A stretch of DNA of 64,000 nucleotides from Lachnospiraceae bacterium (lineage in GTDB: Bacteria > Bacillota > Clostridia > Lachnospirales > Lachnospiraceae). A program made the translations under genes and the position numbers. This document shows, in pieces, positions 1-7,685 of the stretch (positions within the stretch are counted from its first letter, which is position 1; each line of letters opens with the position of its first letter). Under the pieces are notes generated by a model, which made no database searches, had not been told where the DNA came from, and saw nothing but the letters and a program-made list of their open reading frames with translations. The stretch covers positions 62,001-126,000 of the forward strand of contig CAJTEW010000007.1 of NCBI GenBank assembly GCA_910575605.1. The letters are read 5' to 3'.

Positions 1-767
1 CTTCTAAGACCCAGCGTCTTTAAAATAAGCTTTGCCGATTTAATTTCCTCCGCCGGAGCCCCAGTAAGAGACACACGTATCGTATCCCCGATTCCCTGAT
101 AAAGGATTAGTCCAAGTCCAACAGAGGATTTTATATTTCCTGCAAGAAGTGTTCCAGCCTCTGTGATCCCCACATGAAGCGGATATGGACATTCTTTGGC
201 AATCTGTTCATGGGCTTTTACGCACATCATAACATCCGAAGATTTAATACTGATCACCAGCTCCTCATACCCCAGCCTTTCAATCATGTGAATTTTGTCA
301 AGGGCGCTTTCTACCAGGCCTTTTGCTGTCACACCGTTATATTTTTCTATCAGCGGTTTTTCAAGAGAACCACTGTTTACACCGACACGGATGGGCACAT
401 GATACTCTTTTGCCTTATCAACTACCGCTTTCACGCGGGAAGCGTCCCCAATATTTCCCGGATTGATCCGTATCTTATCTGCGCCGTGCTCAATTGCCGC
501 TATTGCGAGTCTGTAATCAAAATGAATATCTGCGACAAGCGGAATATGTATCTGCTTCTTAATTTCTGAAATAGCCTCCGCCGCCTCATATGTCGGGACC
601 GCACAGCGGATAATCTCACAACCCGCACGCTCAAGAGCTAATATCTGGGACACTGTTTCTTTTACATCCTCAGTCCTGGTATTCGTCATGGACTGAATTG
701 CAACAGGGCTGCCTCCGCCGATCGTTATATTGCCAATGGTTATTTTTTTTGTACGTTCTCTATGCAT
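1..767 (-). CDS. ispG: IspG (GcpE), 4-hydroxy-3-methylbut-2-enyl diphosphate synthase, partial
   Basis: Penultimate enzyme of the MEP isoprenoid pathway: a cytosolic [4Fe-4S] protein that reductively opens methylerythritol cyclodiphosphate. I read about 255 N-terminal residues on the minus strand; the C-terminal half, which carries the cluster cysteines, lies beyond the left edge. The translation begins MHRERTKKITIG and continues with the family hallmarks GGGSPVAIQSMTNT, CEIIRCAVP, VADIHFDYRLA and KIRINPGNIG, all from the TIM-barrel part. The start is the ATG at 765-767, with GGAGAAAA upstream. The preceding minus-strand gene ends in a clear terminator, so ispG probably starts its own transcript or is read through from it. 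Family assignment is secure; completeness cannot be judged here. Confidence 0.95.
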   Translation of the reverse strand, partial: MHRERTKKITIGNITIGGGSPVAIQSMTNTRTEDVKETVSQILALERAGCEIIRCAVPTYEAAEAISEIKKQIHIPLVADIHFDYRLAIAAIEHGADKIRINPGNIGDASRVKAVVDKAKEYHVPIRVGVNSGSLEKPLIEKYNGVTAKGLVESALDKIHMIERLGYEELVISIKSSDVMMCVKAHEQIAKECPYPLHVGITEAGTLLAGNIKSSVGLGLILYQGIGDTIRVSLTGAPAEEIKSAKLILKTLGLR

Positions 768-803
768 GAATCTTTTCTCCTTTTTGTCTTCCTCATTTTA
801 TAG

Positions 804-837
804 AAAAAAGACACCTCATATTCCTATGTGAAGTGTC
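804..837 (-). terminator. Rho-independent terminator of the small membrane protein gene
   Basis: On the minus strand the arms GACACTTCACAT and ATATGAGGTGTC form a 12-bp stem with one mismatch and a 4-nt AGGA loop. They are followed directly by six T residues (A-run 804-809 on plus). It lies 50 bp after the stop of the gene at 887 and before ispG. Confidence 0.8.
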
Positions 838-886
838 AATTTCAGATTATATTACCGCTGCTCCTTACATAAACTACACCTTCTTT

Positions 887-1348
887 TTACTTCTTTATAA
901 AAGCAAGCTGTTCTCCATATTCTCTTTCAGTTAGTATCAGCTCTCTGCCTTCTATGCTATAGTTAAAGGTTGTCACTACCCCCGCAACCGCACTTTTCAA
1001 TGTCTCTGCGGTATAGGCTCCATCTGAAGCCGCGGCAAGCTCTTCTAGCTCTGCCATGTCCTCCTTAATGGTCACAGTCTTTGTATCCTTATCCATTGTA
1101 TATGCCATGCGGACATCCACATCTCCATCCTCAGAAATGTCAAAAGCTCTTACTGTCATTGTACCATTTACCGATACAGTGAGCCGGATGTTCTCATCCT
1201 CACATTCCCATGTTCCTTCCAAAGGATTCGCTGTAAACATCTTCATCAGCAAATATACTGCAATCACCACAATCAAAACAGACGATATAAATACTGTAAC
1301 TCTCCATATCCTGCTGCGCTTCGCTTCATCATTTTTCGCTATTATCAT
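887..1348 (-). CDS. Membrane-anchored extracytoplasmic protein of unknown function
   Basis: About 153 residues. A basic N-terminus (KNDEAKRSR) is followed by one hydrophobic helix (roughly residues 17-35, VTVFISSVLIVVIAVYLLM). The soluble domain opens with NPLEGTWECEDENIRLTV, which resembles the small beta-rich lipocalin-like domains of Firmicute surface proteins. A GTWxC opening and alternating beta strands fit that picture, but I recognise no named family. An ORF extends 10 codons further to 1378. I prefer the ATG at 1346-1348 because it has AGAGGG 9 nt upstream, and the predicted promoter would leave only a few nt of leader before the 1378 start. It appears monocistronic, with its own promoter and terminator. 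Function unknown. Confidence 0.7.
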   Translation of the reverse strand: MIIAKNDEAKRSRIWRVTVFISSVLIVVIAVYLLMKMFTANPLEGTWECEDENIRLTVSVNGTMTVRAFDISEDGDVDVRMAYTMDKDTKTVTIKEDMAELEELAAASDGAYTAETLKSAVAGVVTTFNYSIEGRELILTEREYGEQLAFIKK

Positions 1349-1392
1349 GCCAACATACCCTCTCATGTATGATTTCATCTGTATTGATTAAA

Positions 1393-1422
1393 ATTATACC
1401 ACATTGGACATTCTTTATTCAA
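1393..1422 (-). promoter_or_regulatory. Sigma-A-type promoter of the small membrane protein
   Basis: On the minus strand TTGAAT (1417-1422), 18 bp spacer, TATAAT (1393-1398). Transcription would begin near 1386. Confidence 0.6.
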
Positions 1423-1459
1423 CAGCTATCTTTTATGTTCCAATCAGAAACATTTCACG

Positions 1460-1472
1460 CAACATTTTGTTG
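1460..1472. promoter_or_regulatory. Perfect dyad CAACA-TTT-TGTTG, candidate XRE operator
   Basis: A 5-3-5 perfect inverted repeat 77 bp upstream of the XRE regulator gene, between it and the divergent membrane-protein promoter. Position suits autoregulation by the XRE protein; binding is inferred only. Confidence 0.35.
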
Positions 1473-1548
1473 AATGTCAGCACTAGATATGTTCCTTTTG
1501 TTGCACAATTGATAATATTATACATATTTCAAGGAGGTGGATATTCTT

Positions 1549-1887
1549 ATGTCGTTTGACAAGAAGCTGAAAGAATTACGACGTAAAAATGAAATGACGC
1601 AAAAATATGTTGCCGCACGTATAAGTGTCGCCCGTTCAACCATTGCAGGATATGAGACAAAAAGCCGCCAGCCTTCCCATGAAAAGCTGACAGCTCTTGC
1701 AAATTTATTTCACGTATCTATTGATTACCTTATAGATGATAATACAATCCAACTTGATCCGGCACGGAATATTACACACCATGCCGAGGAACAGGCTCTT
1801 CTTTCACGGTATCATAATCTATCTTTAAAGTCCAAGCAGAGCCTTATGGAATACATGGAGCTTTTAGAGCTGCGCGACAAAAATTAA
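1549..1887 (+). CDS. XRE-family helix-turn-helix transcriptional regulator
   Basis: 112 residues. Residues about 4-62 form a Cro/C1 HTH: LKELRRKNEMTQKYVAARI, then VARSTIAGYETKSRQPSHEKL and LANLFHVSIDYLI. The C-terminal 40 residues are helical and probably dimerise the protein. The ATG at 1549 is chosen because AAGGAGG (1531-1537) sits 11 nt upstream; the in-frame GTG at 1537 overlaps that site and cannot use it. The gene overlaps the convergent DAHP synthase gene by 4 bp. No toxin, phage or partner gene is adjacent, so it looks like a stand-alone regulator, possibly of itself or of the divergent membrane protein. Confidence 0.9.
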   Translation: MSFDKKLKELRRKNEMTQKYVAARISVARSTIAGYETKSRQPSHEKLTALANLFHVSIDYLIDDNTIQLDPARNITHHAEEQALLSRYHNLSLKSKQSLMEYMELLELRDKN

Positions 1888-2915
1888 CATTCCTCCGCAA
1901 TTTTCATTATCAACTTCTCCGTATCCTCCCAGCCGATGCAAGGGTCTGTAATCGACCTTCCATATACCATATTTCCGCCTATATCCTGCCTGCCTTCCTC
2001 TAAATAGCTCTCCACCATAACCCCTTTAATTAATGTTCTAAGACCCGAATTCATCTTACGACTATGAAGAATCTCTCTGACAATCCGAATCTGCTCCTTG
2101 TAGGCCTTGCTTGAGTTGGAATGGTTCGTATCAATAATTACTGCCGGATTTTTTAACTCCTTTTTTTCATATAAATCAAGCAGCCTTACACAGTCCTCAT
2201 AGTGATAATTGGGAATATTCATGCCGTACTTATCTACGCCTCCCCGCAGAATTGCGTGGGCAAGCTCATTTCCGTCTGTTGTAACATCCATGCCCCGGTA
2301 AATAAACCTGTGCCTGTGCTGTGCCGCAACAATAGAATTTAACATAACTGACAAATCCCCGCTGGTAGGGTTCTTCATTCCTACAGGAATATCCATGCCG
2401 CTTGCAGTCAGCCGGTGCTGCTGATTCTCCACAGAACGGGCCCCGATTGCCTCATAGGATAAAATGTCATCCAGATAGCTTCTATTTTCCGGATACAACA
2501 TCTCGTCGGCACCTGTAAGTCCGCTTTCCTCCATTGCCCGAAGATGCATCCTGCGAATTGCAAGAATCCCTGCATAAAGGTCCGGCGCCTTATCCGGGTC
2601 CGGCTGATGCAGCATCCCTTTATACCCCTCTCCGGTTGTCCTTGGCTTGTTTGTATAAATTCTGGGAATCAAAATAAGTCTTTCTGAAACTTTTTCATTT
2701 AATCTTGAAAGCCGATTTACATATTCGCATACAGAATCTTCATTGTCAGCAGAGCAGGGACCGATAATAACGGCGAATTTCCCGGACTCCCCAGAAAACA
2801 CTTTGCGGATTTCCTCATCTCTTCTACACTTTAATTCTCTTAGCTTATCGGACAAAGGATACTCTGCCTTTAATTCCTGCGGTGACGGCAGCGCTTTATT
2901 TATTTTCATTGCCAT
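1884..2915 (-). CDS. aroF: Class I 3-deoxy-7-phosphoheptulonate (DAHP) synthase
   Basis: Condenses phosphoenolpyruvate and erythrose 4-phosphate, the first step of the shikimate pathway. 343 residues, normal for the AroF/G/H type. Motifs seen: GPCSA (52-56), RIYTNKPRTTGEGYKG (85-100), MKNPTSGDLSV (180-190), DTNHSNS (262-268) and VMVESYLEEGRQ (299-310). These supply PEP/E4P contacts and the metal-binding Cys, His, Glu and Asp of the family. It is the last gene of a minus-strand cluster with two aminotransferases, 20 bp after the PfkB kinase. That context suggests the neighbouring hisC-like enzyme may transaminate aromatic keto acids. No leader peptide or T-box was seen. Confidence 0.96.
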   Translation of the reverse strand: MAMKINKALPSPQELKAEYPLSDKLRELKCRRDEEIRKVFSGESGKFAVIIGPCSADNEDSVCEYVNRLSRLNEKVSERLILIPRIYTNKPRTTGEGYKGMLHQPDPDKAPDLYAGILAIRRMHLRAMEESGLTGADEMLYPENRSYLDDILSYEAIGARSVENQQHRLTASGMDIPVGMKNPTSGDLSVMLNSIVAAQHRHRFIYRGMDVTTDGNELAHAILRGGVDKYGMNIPNYHYEDCVRLLDLYEKKELKNPAVIIDTNHSNSSKAYKEQIRIVREILHSRKMNSGLRTLIKGVMVESYLEEGRQDIGGNMVYGRSITDPCIGWEDTEKLIMKIAEEC

Positions 2916-2935
2916 AGTTTATCATTCTCCAAGTC

Positions 2936-3892
2936 TTACTTTATCATCTCGTCAATCTGGGATGTCTCGGGCATGGAGCGGATGGCGCCCTTCTTCAAAG
3001 TAATAAGCGCAGCTCCGGCATTAGCATAGGTAAGGATTTCTCCTAATACCTCCTCCGTCAGATTTTCTATACCATATTTCAAAAGCCCGTTAATGGCACA
3101 TCCGCAGAAGGTATCTCCGGCTCCGGTAGTCTCAACTGCCTTTACTGGAAAGCCTGCACATTCCACCCTTAAGTCCTTATAATAGGCCCGGCTGCCTTCC
3201 TTTCCCATTGTGAGGAAAATTACCGGAATATGGTACTTTTCCTGAAGATATTTAATTCCCTCATCATAATCCTCTTTTCCAGAAATAAACTGAATCTCAT
3301 TGTCTGATATCTTCAGCATATCGCAGTACCGGAAGCCGTACTCCATTGCCGCTTTGGCATCCTCTAAGGATTTCCACAGAGGCTCTCTTAGATTCGGATC
3401 AAAGGTAATAAGACATCCAGCCTCCTTAGCAGCTTCAAGAGCCTTTTTTGTCGCTGACTTTACCGGCTCGTCCGTCATAGAAAGTGTCCCGAAGTGGAAC
3501 ACTTTTGACTTCTGTATTAAATCATAATCCACCTCGTCTTCTGTAAGCATCATGTCTGCACCCGGTTTTCTATAAAAAGAAAATTCACGGTCCCCGTCTG
3601 GGAAGGTATGTACAAATGCAAGTGTGGTATTAATCTCTTCGTCAAAAATCAGTCCCTTTGTTTCAATTCCAATTTCTTCAATAGTGCTTTTTAGCAGACG
3701 GCCAAACTGGTCTTTTCCTACCTTGCCGATAAATGCAGTCTTTCTTCCAAGCTTATTCAGCATGGCAAGCACATTACACGGTGCGCCGCCCGGGCATGCC
3801 TCAAACATGCTGTTGCCCTGTTCGCTTGTTCCGTTCATAGTGAAATCAATCAACATCTCACCCATTGCTGTTACATCAAATACCTTTTCCAT
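2936..3892 (-). CDS. PfkB-family sugar kinase, probable fructokinase
   Basis: 318 residues. Phosphorylates a sugar, most likely fructose, with ATP in the cytosol. Shows PfkB signature 1 (GGAPCNV, 35-41) and signature 2 (TTGAGDTFCG, 255-264) with catalytic Asp260. The early GEMLIDF and the DPNLREPLW segment are typical of fructokinases of the ScrK type. The ATG at 3890-3892 has GAGGAG 8 nt upstream; an in-frame GTG at 3901 overlaps that site and is rejected. It lies between a membrane protein gene and DAHP synthase, not in a sucrose operon, so substrate is inferred from sequence pattern only. Confidence 0.88.
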   Translation of the reverse strand: MEKVFDVTAMGEMLIDFTMNGTSEQGNSMFEACPGGAPCNVLAMLNKLGRKTAFIGKVGKDQFGRLLKSTIEEIGIETKGLIFDEEINTTLAFVHTFPDGDREFSFYRKPGADMMLTEDEVDYDLIQKSKVFHFGTLSMTDEPVKSATKKALEAAKEAGCLITFDPNLREPLWKSLEDAKAAMEYGFRYCDMLKISDNEIQFISGKEDYDEGIKYLQEKYHIPVIFLTMGKEGSRAYYKDLRVECAGFPVKAVETTGAGDTFCGCAINGLLKYGIENLTEEVLGEILTYANAGAALITLKKGAIRSMPETSQIDEMIK

Positions 3893-3927
3893 TTTCTTCA
3901 CTCCTCGTCTTTATTTATTCTGTTTTA

Positions 3928-4440
3928 TTATCCCATAAGGTTAACTTTACCAAGCAGTACATATGAAATAAACCACATAATTACCGTTGCCATACAAATA
4001 CCGAGTATGACGGCTGGGAATGCCTTTTTGAACTTAATTCCTAAAAGCGCCGCAATGAGTGACCCTGTCCACGCTCCGGTTCCGGGAAGGGGTATTCCTA
4101 CAAAAAGAACAAGACCCCAGAATTCATATTTCTCAATCTTATCGCTTTTGCTCATAGCCTTTGCCTCAAGCTTATCAACCATGGGCTTAAAAAGCTTCGT
4201 TCCCTTCATCCACTTAAAAATCGGAGTGATTAAAAGAAGGATAAAAGGTACCGGAATAATATTTCCAATTACACTTAGTGGGATCGCCGTCTGCACCGGT
4301 ACACCAAGAAGCGGTCCTGCCACAAGGAGCGCCCCTCTAAGCTCGAGAATCGGAACCATAGAGATAAGAAATACAATGGCTTCCTTTCCAACCCTTCCGC
4401 CAAGTGCATCAATAATTCCCTGTACTAATGTTTCTGTCAT
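3928..4440 (-). CDS. Sm_multidrug_ex (COG2426) family membrane protein
   Basis: 170 residues with about four hydrophobic segments. The two family landmarks are visible: SMVPILELRGALLVAG near residue 27 and VGIPLPGTGAWTGSLIAALLG near 114. A hydrophilic loop (KLEAKAMSKSDKIEKY) separates the halves. The family is named small multidrug export protein but its transport role is poorly documented; I would treat it as an integral membrane protein of uncertain function. AAGGAG 6 nt before the ATG fixes the start. It follows the hisC-like gene by 10 bp, so it is probably co-transcribed. Confidence 0.85.
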   Translation of the reverse strand: MTETLVQGIIDALGGRVGKEAIVFLISMVPILELRGALLVAGPLLGVPVQTAIPLSVIGNIIPVPFILLLITPIFKWMKGTKLFKPMVDKLEAKAMSKSDKIEKYEFWGLVLFVGIPLPGTGAWTGSLIAALLGIKFKKAFPAVILGICMATVIMWFISYVLLGKVNLMG

Positions 4441-4450
4441 AAAGCTCTCC

Positions 4451-5506
4451 TTACTTTTTCATATATTTTCTTAAAAACGCAAACATAGTCTGCATATCTT
4501 CTCTTGTACCGACTGTAATCCGGATGTATTGCTCAATACGTGGACTTTTAAAGAAGCGGACATAGATTCCTTCTGCCTTCATAGACTCAAAAAGCTCACA
4601 GGCGTCATATTCTGGATGTGTAGCAAAGATAAAATTGGCTTTAGAATCCGTAAATTGAAAGCCTAAATCTTTAAGCTCTCCCTTTGCCCATTCCCTTGTA
4701 TCAATAATTTTACGAATATTTTCTTCAAAATATTCCTTATCCTTCACCGCCTCCACACCGCAGATTAAGGATATCTGGTTCATCGTATAAGAATTAAAGG
4801 AATACTTTGCATCATTCAAATACCTGATAAGGGCCGGACTGCCAAGCGCATATCCAATTCTCATCCCTGCCATGGAGCGGGCTTTTGAAAAGGTCTTAAC
4901 AACAATCAGATTATCGTACTTATTAATCAGCTCTATTGCCGAAGCTCCTGCAAAATCCACATAAGCCTCATCTATAATTACAATCACATCTCTATTGTGG
5001 GCAATAATGTCCTCCACTACAAAAAGCTCCTCGTAAAGGGCTGTAGGCGCATTGGGATTCGGGAAAATAACGCCTCCATTTTCCTTATAGTAATCCTCCT
5101 TTACAAGACGGAAATCTTTGTCGAGCTTGGGGCATTCATAGGGAATCCGGTAAAGCTCTGCCCAAACCTTATAAAAGGAGTATGTAATATCAGGAAACAG
5201 CACTGGCTTTCTCGAATTAAAAAAAGTTAAAAAACACATGGACAGTACGTCATCCGAGCCTACTCCTACAAATACCTGTGAAGAATCTACCTGATAAAAG
5301 TCTGCCAGTGCCTTAACCAGCACATCTGCCGTCGGGTCAGGGTAAAGCCGAAGCATGTCCGTATCCATCTCTTTAAGTGCTGCACGGACTCCCGGGGCCG
5401 GTGGATATGGGTTCTCGTTTGTATTTAGCTTTATCACCTTTTCCCGGGGCTGTTCACCCGGAACATAAGGCTCTACCTTTCGGATATTTTTTTCATATTC
5501 TTTCAT
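4451..5506 (-). CDS. hisC: Histidinol-phosphate aminotransferase family protein (HisC-like)
   Basis: 351 residues, PLP fold type I. Motifs: LNTNENPYPP (27-36), VIIDEAYVDF (about 176-185), TFSKARSMAGMRIGYA with the PLP lysine at Lys208, and ENIRKII. These match HisC, which converts histidinol phosphate and imidazole-acetol phosphate. No other his gene is nearby; instead it sits between another aminotransferase and DAHP synthase. Members of this family can also transaminate aromatic keto acids, so an aromatic role is possible. The ATG at 5506 overlaps the upstream stop by 14 bp, consistent with translational coupling. A longer ORF to 5575 exists but lies wholly inside the upstream gene. Confidence 0.9.
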   Translation of the reverse strand: MKEYEKNIRKVEPYVPGEQPREKVIKLNTNENPYPPAPGVRAALKEMDTDMLRLYPDPTADVLVKALADFYQVDSSQVFVGVGSDDVLSMCFLTFFNSRKPVLFPDITYSFYKVWAELYRIPYECPKLDKDFRLVKEDYYKENGGVIFPNPNAPTALYEELFVVEDIIAHNRDVIVIIDEAYVDFAGASAIELINKYDNLIVVKTFSKARSMAGMRIGYALGSPALIRYLNDAKYSFNSYTMNQISLICGVEAVKDKEYFEENIRKIIDTREWAKGELKDLGFQFTDSKANFIFATHPEYDACELFESMKAEGIYVRFFKSPRIEQYIRITVGTREDMQTMFAFLRKYMKK

Positions 5507-6686
5507 ATTCTTTTGCAAGCTCCTTAAACTTTGGCAGTGAACGGACAATTGTCTCATAAGAAACACAGTATGCAATCCTTACATAGCCCGGGCATGCAAA
5601 AGAGCTTCCCGGTACAATAAGAATATTGTATTTCTTCGCTGCCTTGCAGAATTCCTTTTCATCCGGCACAGGGGACTTCATAAAGAGATAAAATGCCCCT
5701 TCCGGCCTGATACATTCAAAGCCACATTCCTTTAATCCGTTGTACAAAGCTTCCCTATTGCGGTCATAATAGGAAATGTCTGTCTTTTCGTTAATACACT
5801 TTGCCACAACCTTCTGCTGCAGGGTAGGAGCATTTACAAATCCTAAAATTCTGGTAGCTACATTAGAGGCTGCAAGCAGCTCCTCGCTGTCTGACACTTC
5901 ATCTGGAATCACCAGATATCCAATCCTCTCTCCTGGAAGAGATAAAGACTTACTGTAGGAATAGCCAATAATTGTATTTGCATAGTACTTTGTCAAGTAA
6001 GGCACCTCTGCCCCGTCATAGACAAGCTCCCTGTAGGGCTCATCGGAAATCAAAAAAATATCTGTGCCATACTCTTTCTGCTTTTTCTCCATAACAGCCG
6101 CAAGCTTCTGTATCGTCTCTTCGGAATACACAACTCCTGTAGGATTATTGGGGGTGTTTACAATGACTGCTTTTGTCTTTGGGGTAATCTTTTCTTCAAA
6201 TTCTTCAAGCTTCGGCTGGAAATTCTTTGTATTGGGTGATATCTCCACAAGCACGCCGTCGTAATTATTCGTGTAGGACCGATATTCTCCGAAATAAGGT
6301 GCAAAAGCAATCACCTCATCTCCTGGATTAATAAGAGACTTAAAAATTACATTCAAGCCTCCCGCTGCGCCTACAGTCATTACAATATTTTTCCCTGTAA
6401 AGTGAGTACCAAACCGCTCATTCAGGGAGGAGGCTATAGTTTCCCTGACATCTGCATAGCCGCTGTTGCTGTTTGTATAGCCATGGAGGACAATCGGATT
6501 CTCCTCGTCAAGAAGCTCACGGATTGCTCTTTTTACAGCCTCCGGCGCTGCCACATTGGGATTGCCAAGGCTGAAATCATATACATTTTCTGCGCCGTAA
6601 ATTCCGGCAAGACGGTTTCCCTCCTCGAACATAGCACGTATTGCAGAGCTGTTTGCCACCATGTTCTTCATCTTTTCTGCTATCAT
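5493..6686 (-). CDS. Class I PLP-dependent aminotransferase (aspartate aminotransferase-like)
   Basis: 397 residues. Motifs: FSLGNPNVAAPEAV (38-51), VGAAGGLNVIF (105-115), NTPNNPTGVVYSE (177-189), Asp215 in ISDEPYRELV, and the PLP lysine Lys246 in SYSKSLSLPGERIGYL. The C-terminal PGSSFACPGYVRIAYC carries the substrate-carboxylate arginine. This pattern fits the AspC/AAT-Igamma group, which moves amino groups between aspartate or other amino acids and 2-oxo acids. Overlaps the upstream DUF2156 gene by 4 bp (ATGA) and the downstream hisC-like gene by 14 bp, so the three are tightly coupled. Confidence 0.92.
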   Translation of the reverse strand: MIAEKMKNMVANSSAIRAMFEEGNRLAGIYGAENVYDFSLGNPNVAAPEAVKRAIRELLDEENPIVLHGYTNSNSGYADVRETIASSLNERFGTHFTGKNIVMTVGAAGGLNVIFKSLINPGDEVIAFAPYFGEYRSYTNNYDGVLVEISPNTKNFQPKLEEFEEKITPKTKAVIVNTPNNPTGVVYSEETIQKLAAVMEKKQKEYGTDIFLISDEPYRELVYDGAEVPYLTKYYANTIIGYSYSKSLSLPGERIGYLVIPDEVSDSEELLAASNVATRILGFVNAPTLQQKVVAKCINEKTDISYYDRNREALYNGLKECGFECIRPEGAFYLFMKSPVPDEKEFCKAAKKYNILIVPGSSFACPGYVRIAYCVSYETIVRSLPKFKELAKEYERI

Positions 6687-7597
6687 CTGCCCTCTCTCCT
6701 TTCTGTCACATTTCCCTTCTCTACCAGAAATACAGGACGATAGGAGAGCTTGGCTCTTCTTAAGCCCTCAGCTCCTGTATCCTCTTCTCTGTTTACGTAT
6801 TGATAACCCATACATTCATGTTCGACAAACTGCTGGTTTATCATATTATAGGCACCCGGTATCTCTGCATATGCCTTCTCAATATGCACTACAAAAGTGT
6901 CCAAACTTATGGGCTCTCCTATGGTGAAAGCTACTATCTCACCATCCACCCTAAGTACGCCTCCCACAAGCTCAAGCTCCTCAAAAAGGCGCAGAGAATT
7001 CAGGGTTACACACATCTCTGCATTTTTCTCTATATCCTCCTCACAGCCATTATCATTGCGCCATCTGAGAGCCATCTGGAAACACTCTTCTATATTTTCC
7101 TTTGAAATAGACTCGTAGCCCCAGCGGTTTCCGTAGACTGCCTTAAATTTGTTCACATGATTCCTCTTGCTGTGGAGCTTTTTGCCTGGAAGGGATGCAA
7201 GCTTCTCTGATTCATACACATAATCTGCATCATCCCGCACATATTCTATCTGAAATCTTCCCGGATACCACTCTTCAAGTTTTGCAAAATTATCTGGAGT
7301 CACGTTATACATGCTAAAGGGCCAGCCCTTCTTTTTACTATACGCCTCCATAGCCTTCAAAGCTCTCTTCACATTCTCGTCCTCTCCCGCCGGAAATGCA
7401 AAGGAAACATGGTTTTCATCCTCGCTTTTAAAAACAAGCGCATCTTCAATAACTGCCCATTTAACCGGATACTTCCTTGACCATAAAAATACATTGACAA
7501 AGGTACGCTCACAGCTTCTGCTTGTATAGTTTTTAAAATATTCTGAAATAATCTCTTTGTCTGCTAGTTCTGCTCTTTTAAATGTGATTTCGTCCAT
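6683..7597 (-). CDS. DUF2156 (phosphatidylglycerol lysyltransferase C-terminal-like) protein
   Basis: 304 residues with two GNAT-like halves. The second half shows GKKLHSKRNHVNKF (about 139-152), FTIGEPISLDTFVVHIEKA and YQYVNREEDTGAEGLRRAKLSYRP, hallmarks of the DUF2156 family related to the MprF catalytic domain. There are no transmembrane segments, unlike MprF, so this is a soluble family member that may aminoacylate or acylate an unknown acceptor. The start ATG at 7597 has AGAAGG upstream. First gene of the cluster leading into the aminotransferases. Confidence 0.85.
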   Translation of the reverse strand: MDEITFKRAELADKEIISEYFKNYTSRSCERTFVNVFLWSRKYPVKWAVIEDALVFKSEDENHVSFAFPAGEDENVKRALKAMEAYSKKKGWPFSMYNVTPDNFAKLEEWYPGRFQIEYVRDDADYVYESEKLASLPGKKLHSKRNHVNKFKAVYGNRWGYESISKENIEECFQMALRWRNDNGCEEDIEKNAEMCVTLNSLRLFEELELVGGVLRVDGEIVAFTIGEPISLDTFVVHIEKAYAEIPGAYNMINQQFVEHECMGYQYVNREEDTGAEGLRRAKLSYRPVFLVEKGNVTERREGR

Positions 7598-7685
7598 AAT
7601 TTACCTTCTATAATATAATTTCTACCTGTACTTCTTATACATGTGACTTAGTATACCACATTTCCCTTGAATCTTACAACATTTC

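Noticed and set aside
174-569. Plus-strand ORF within ispG
   Set aside because: It lies wholly inside the antisense of ispG, has no ribosome binding site and no recognisable family.
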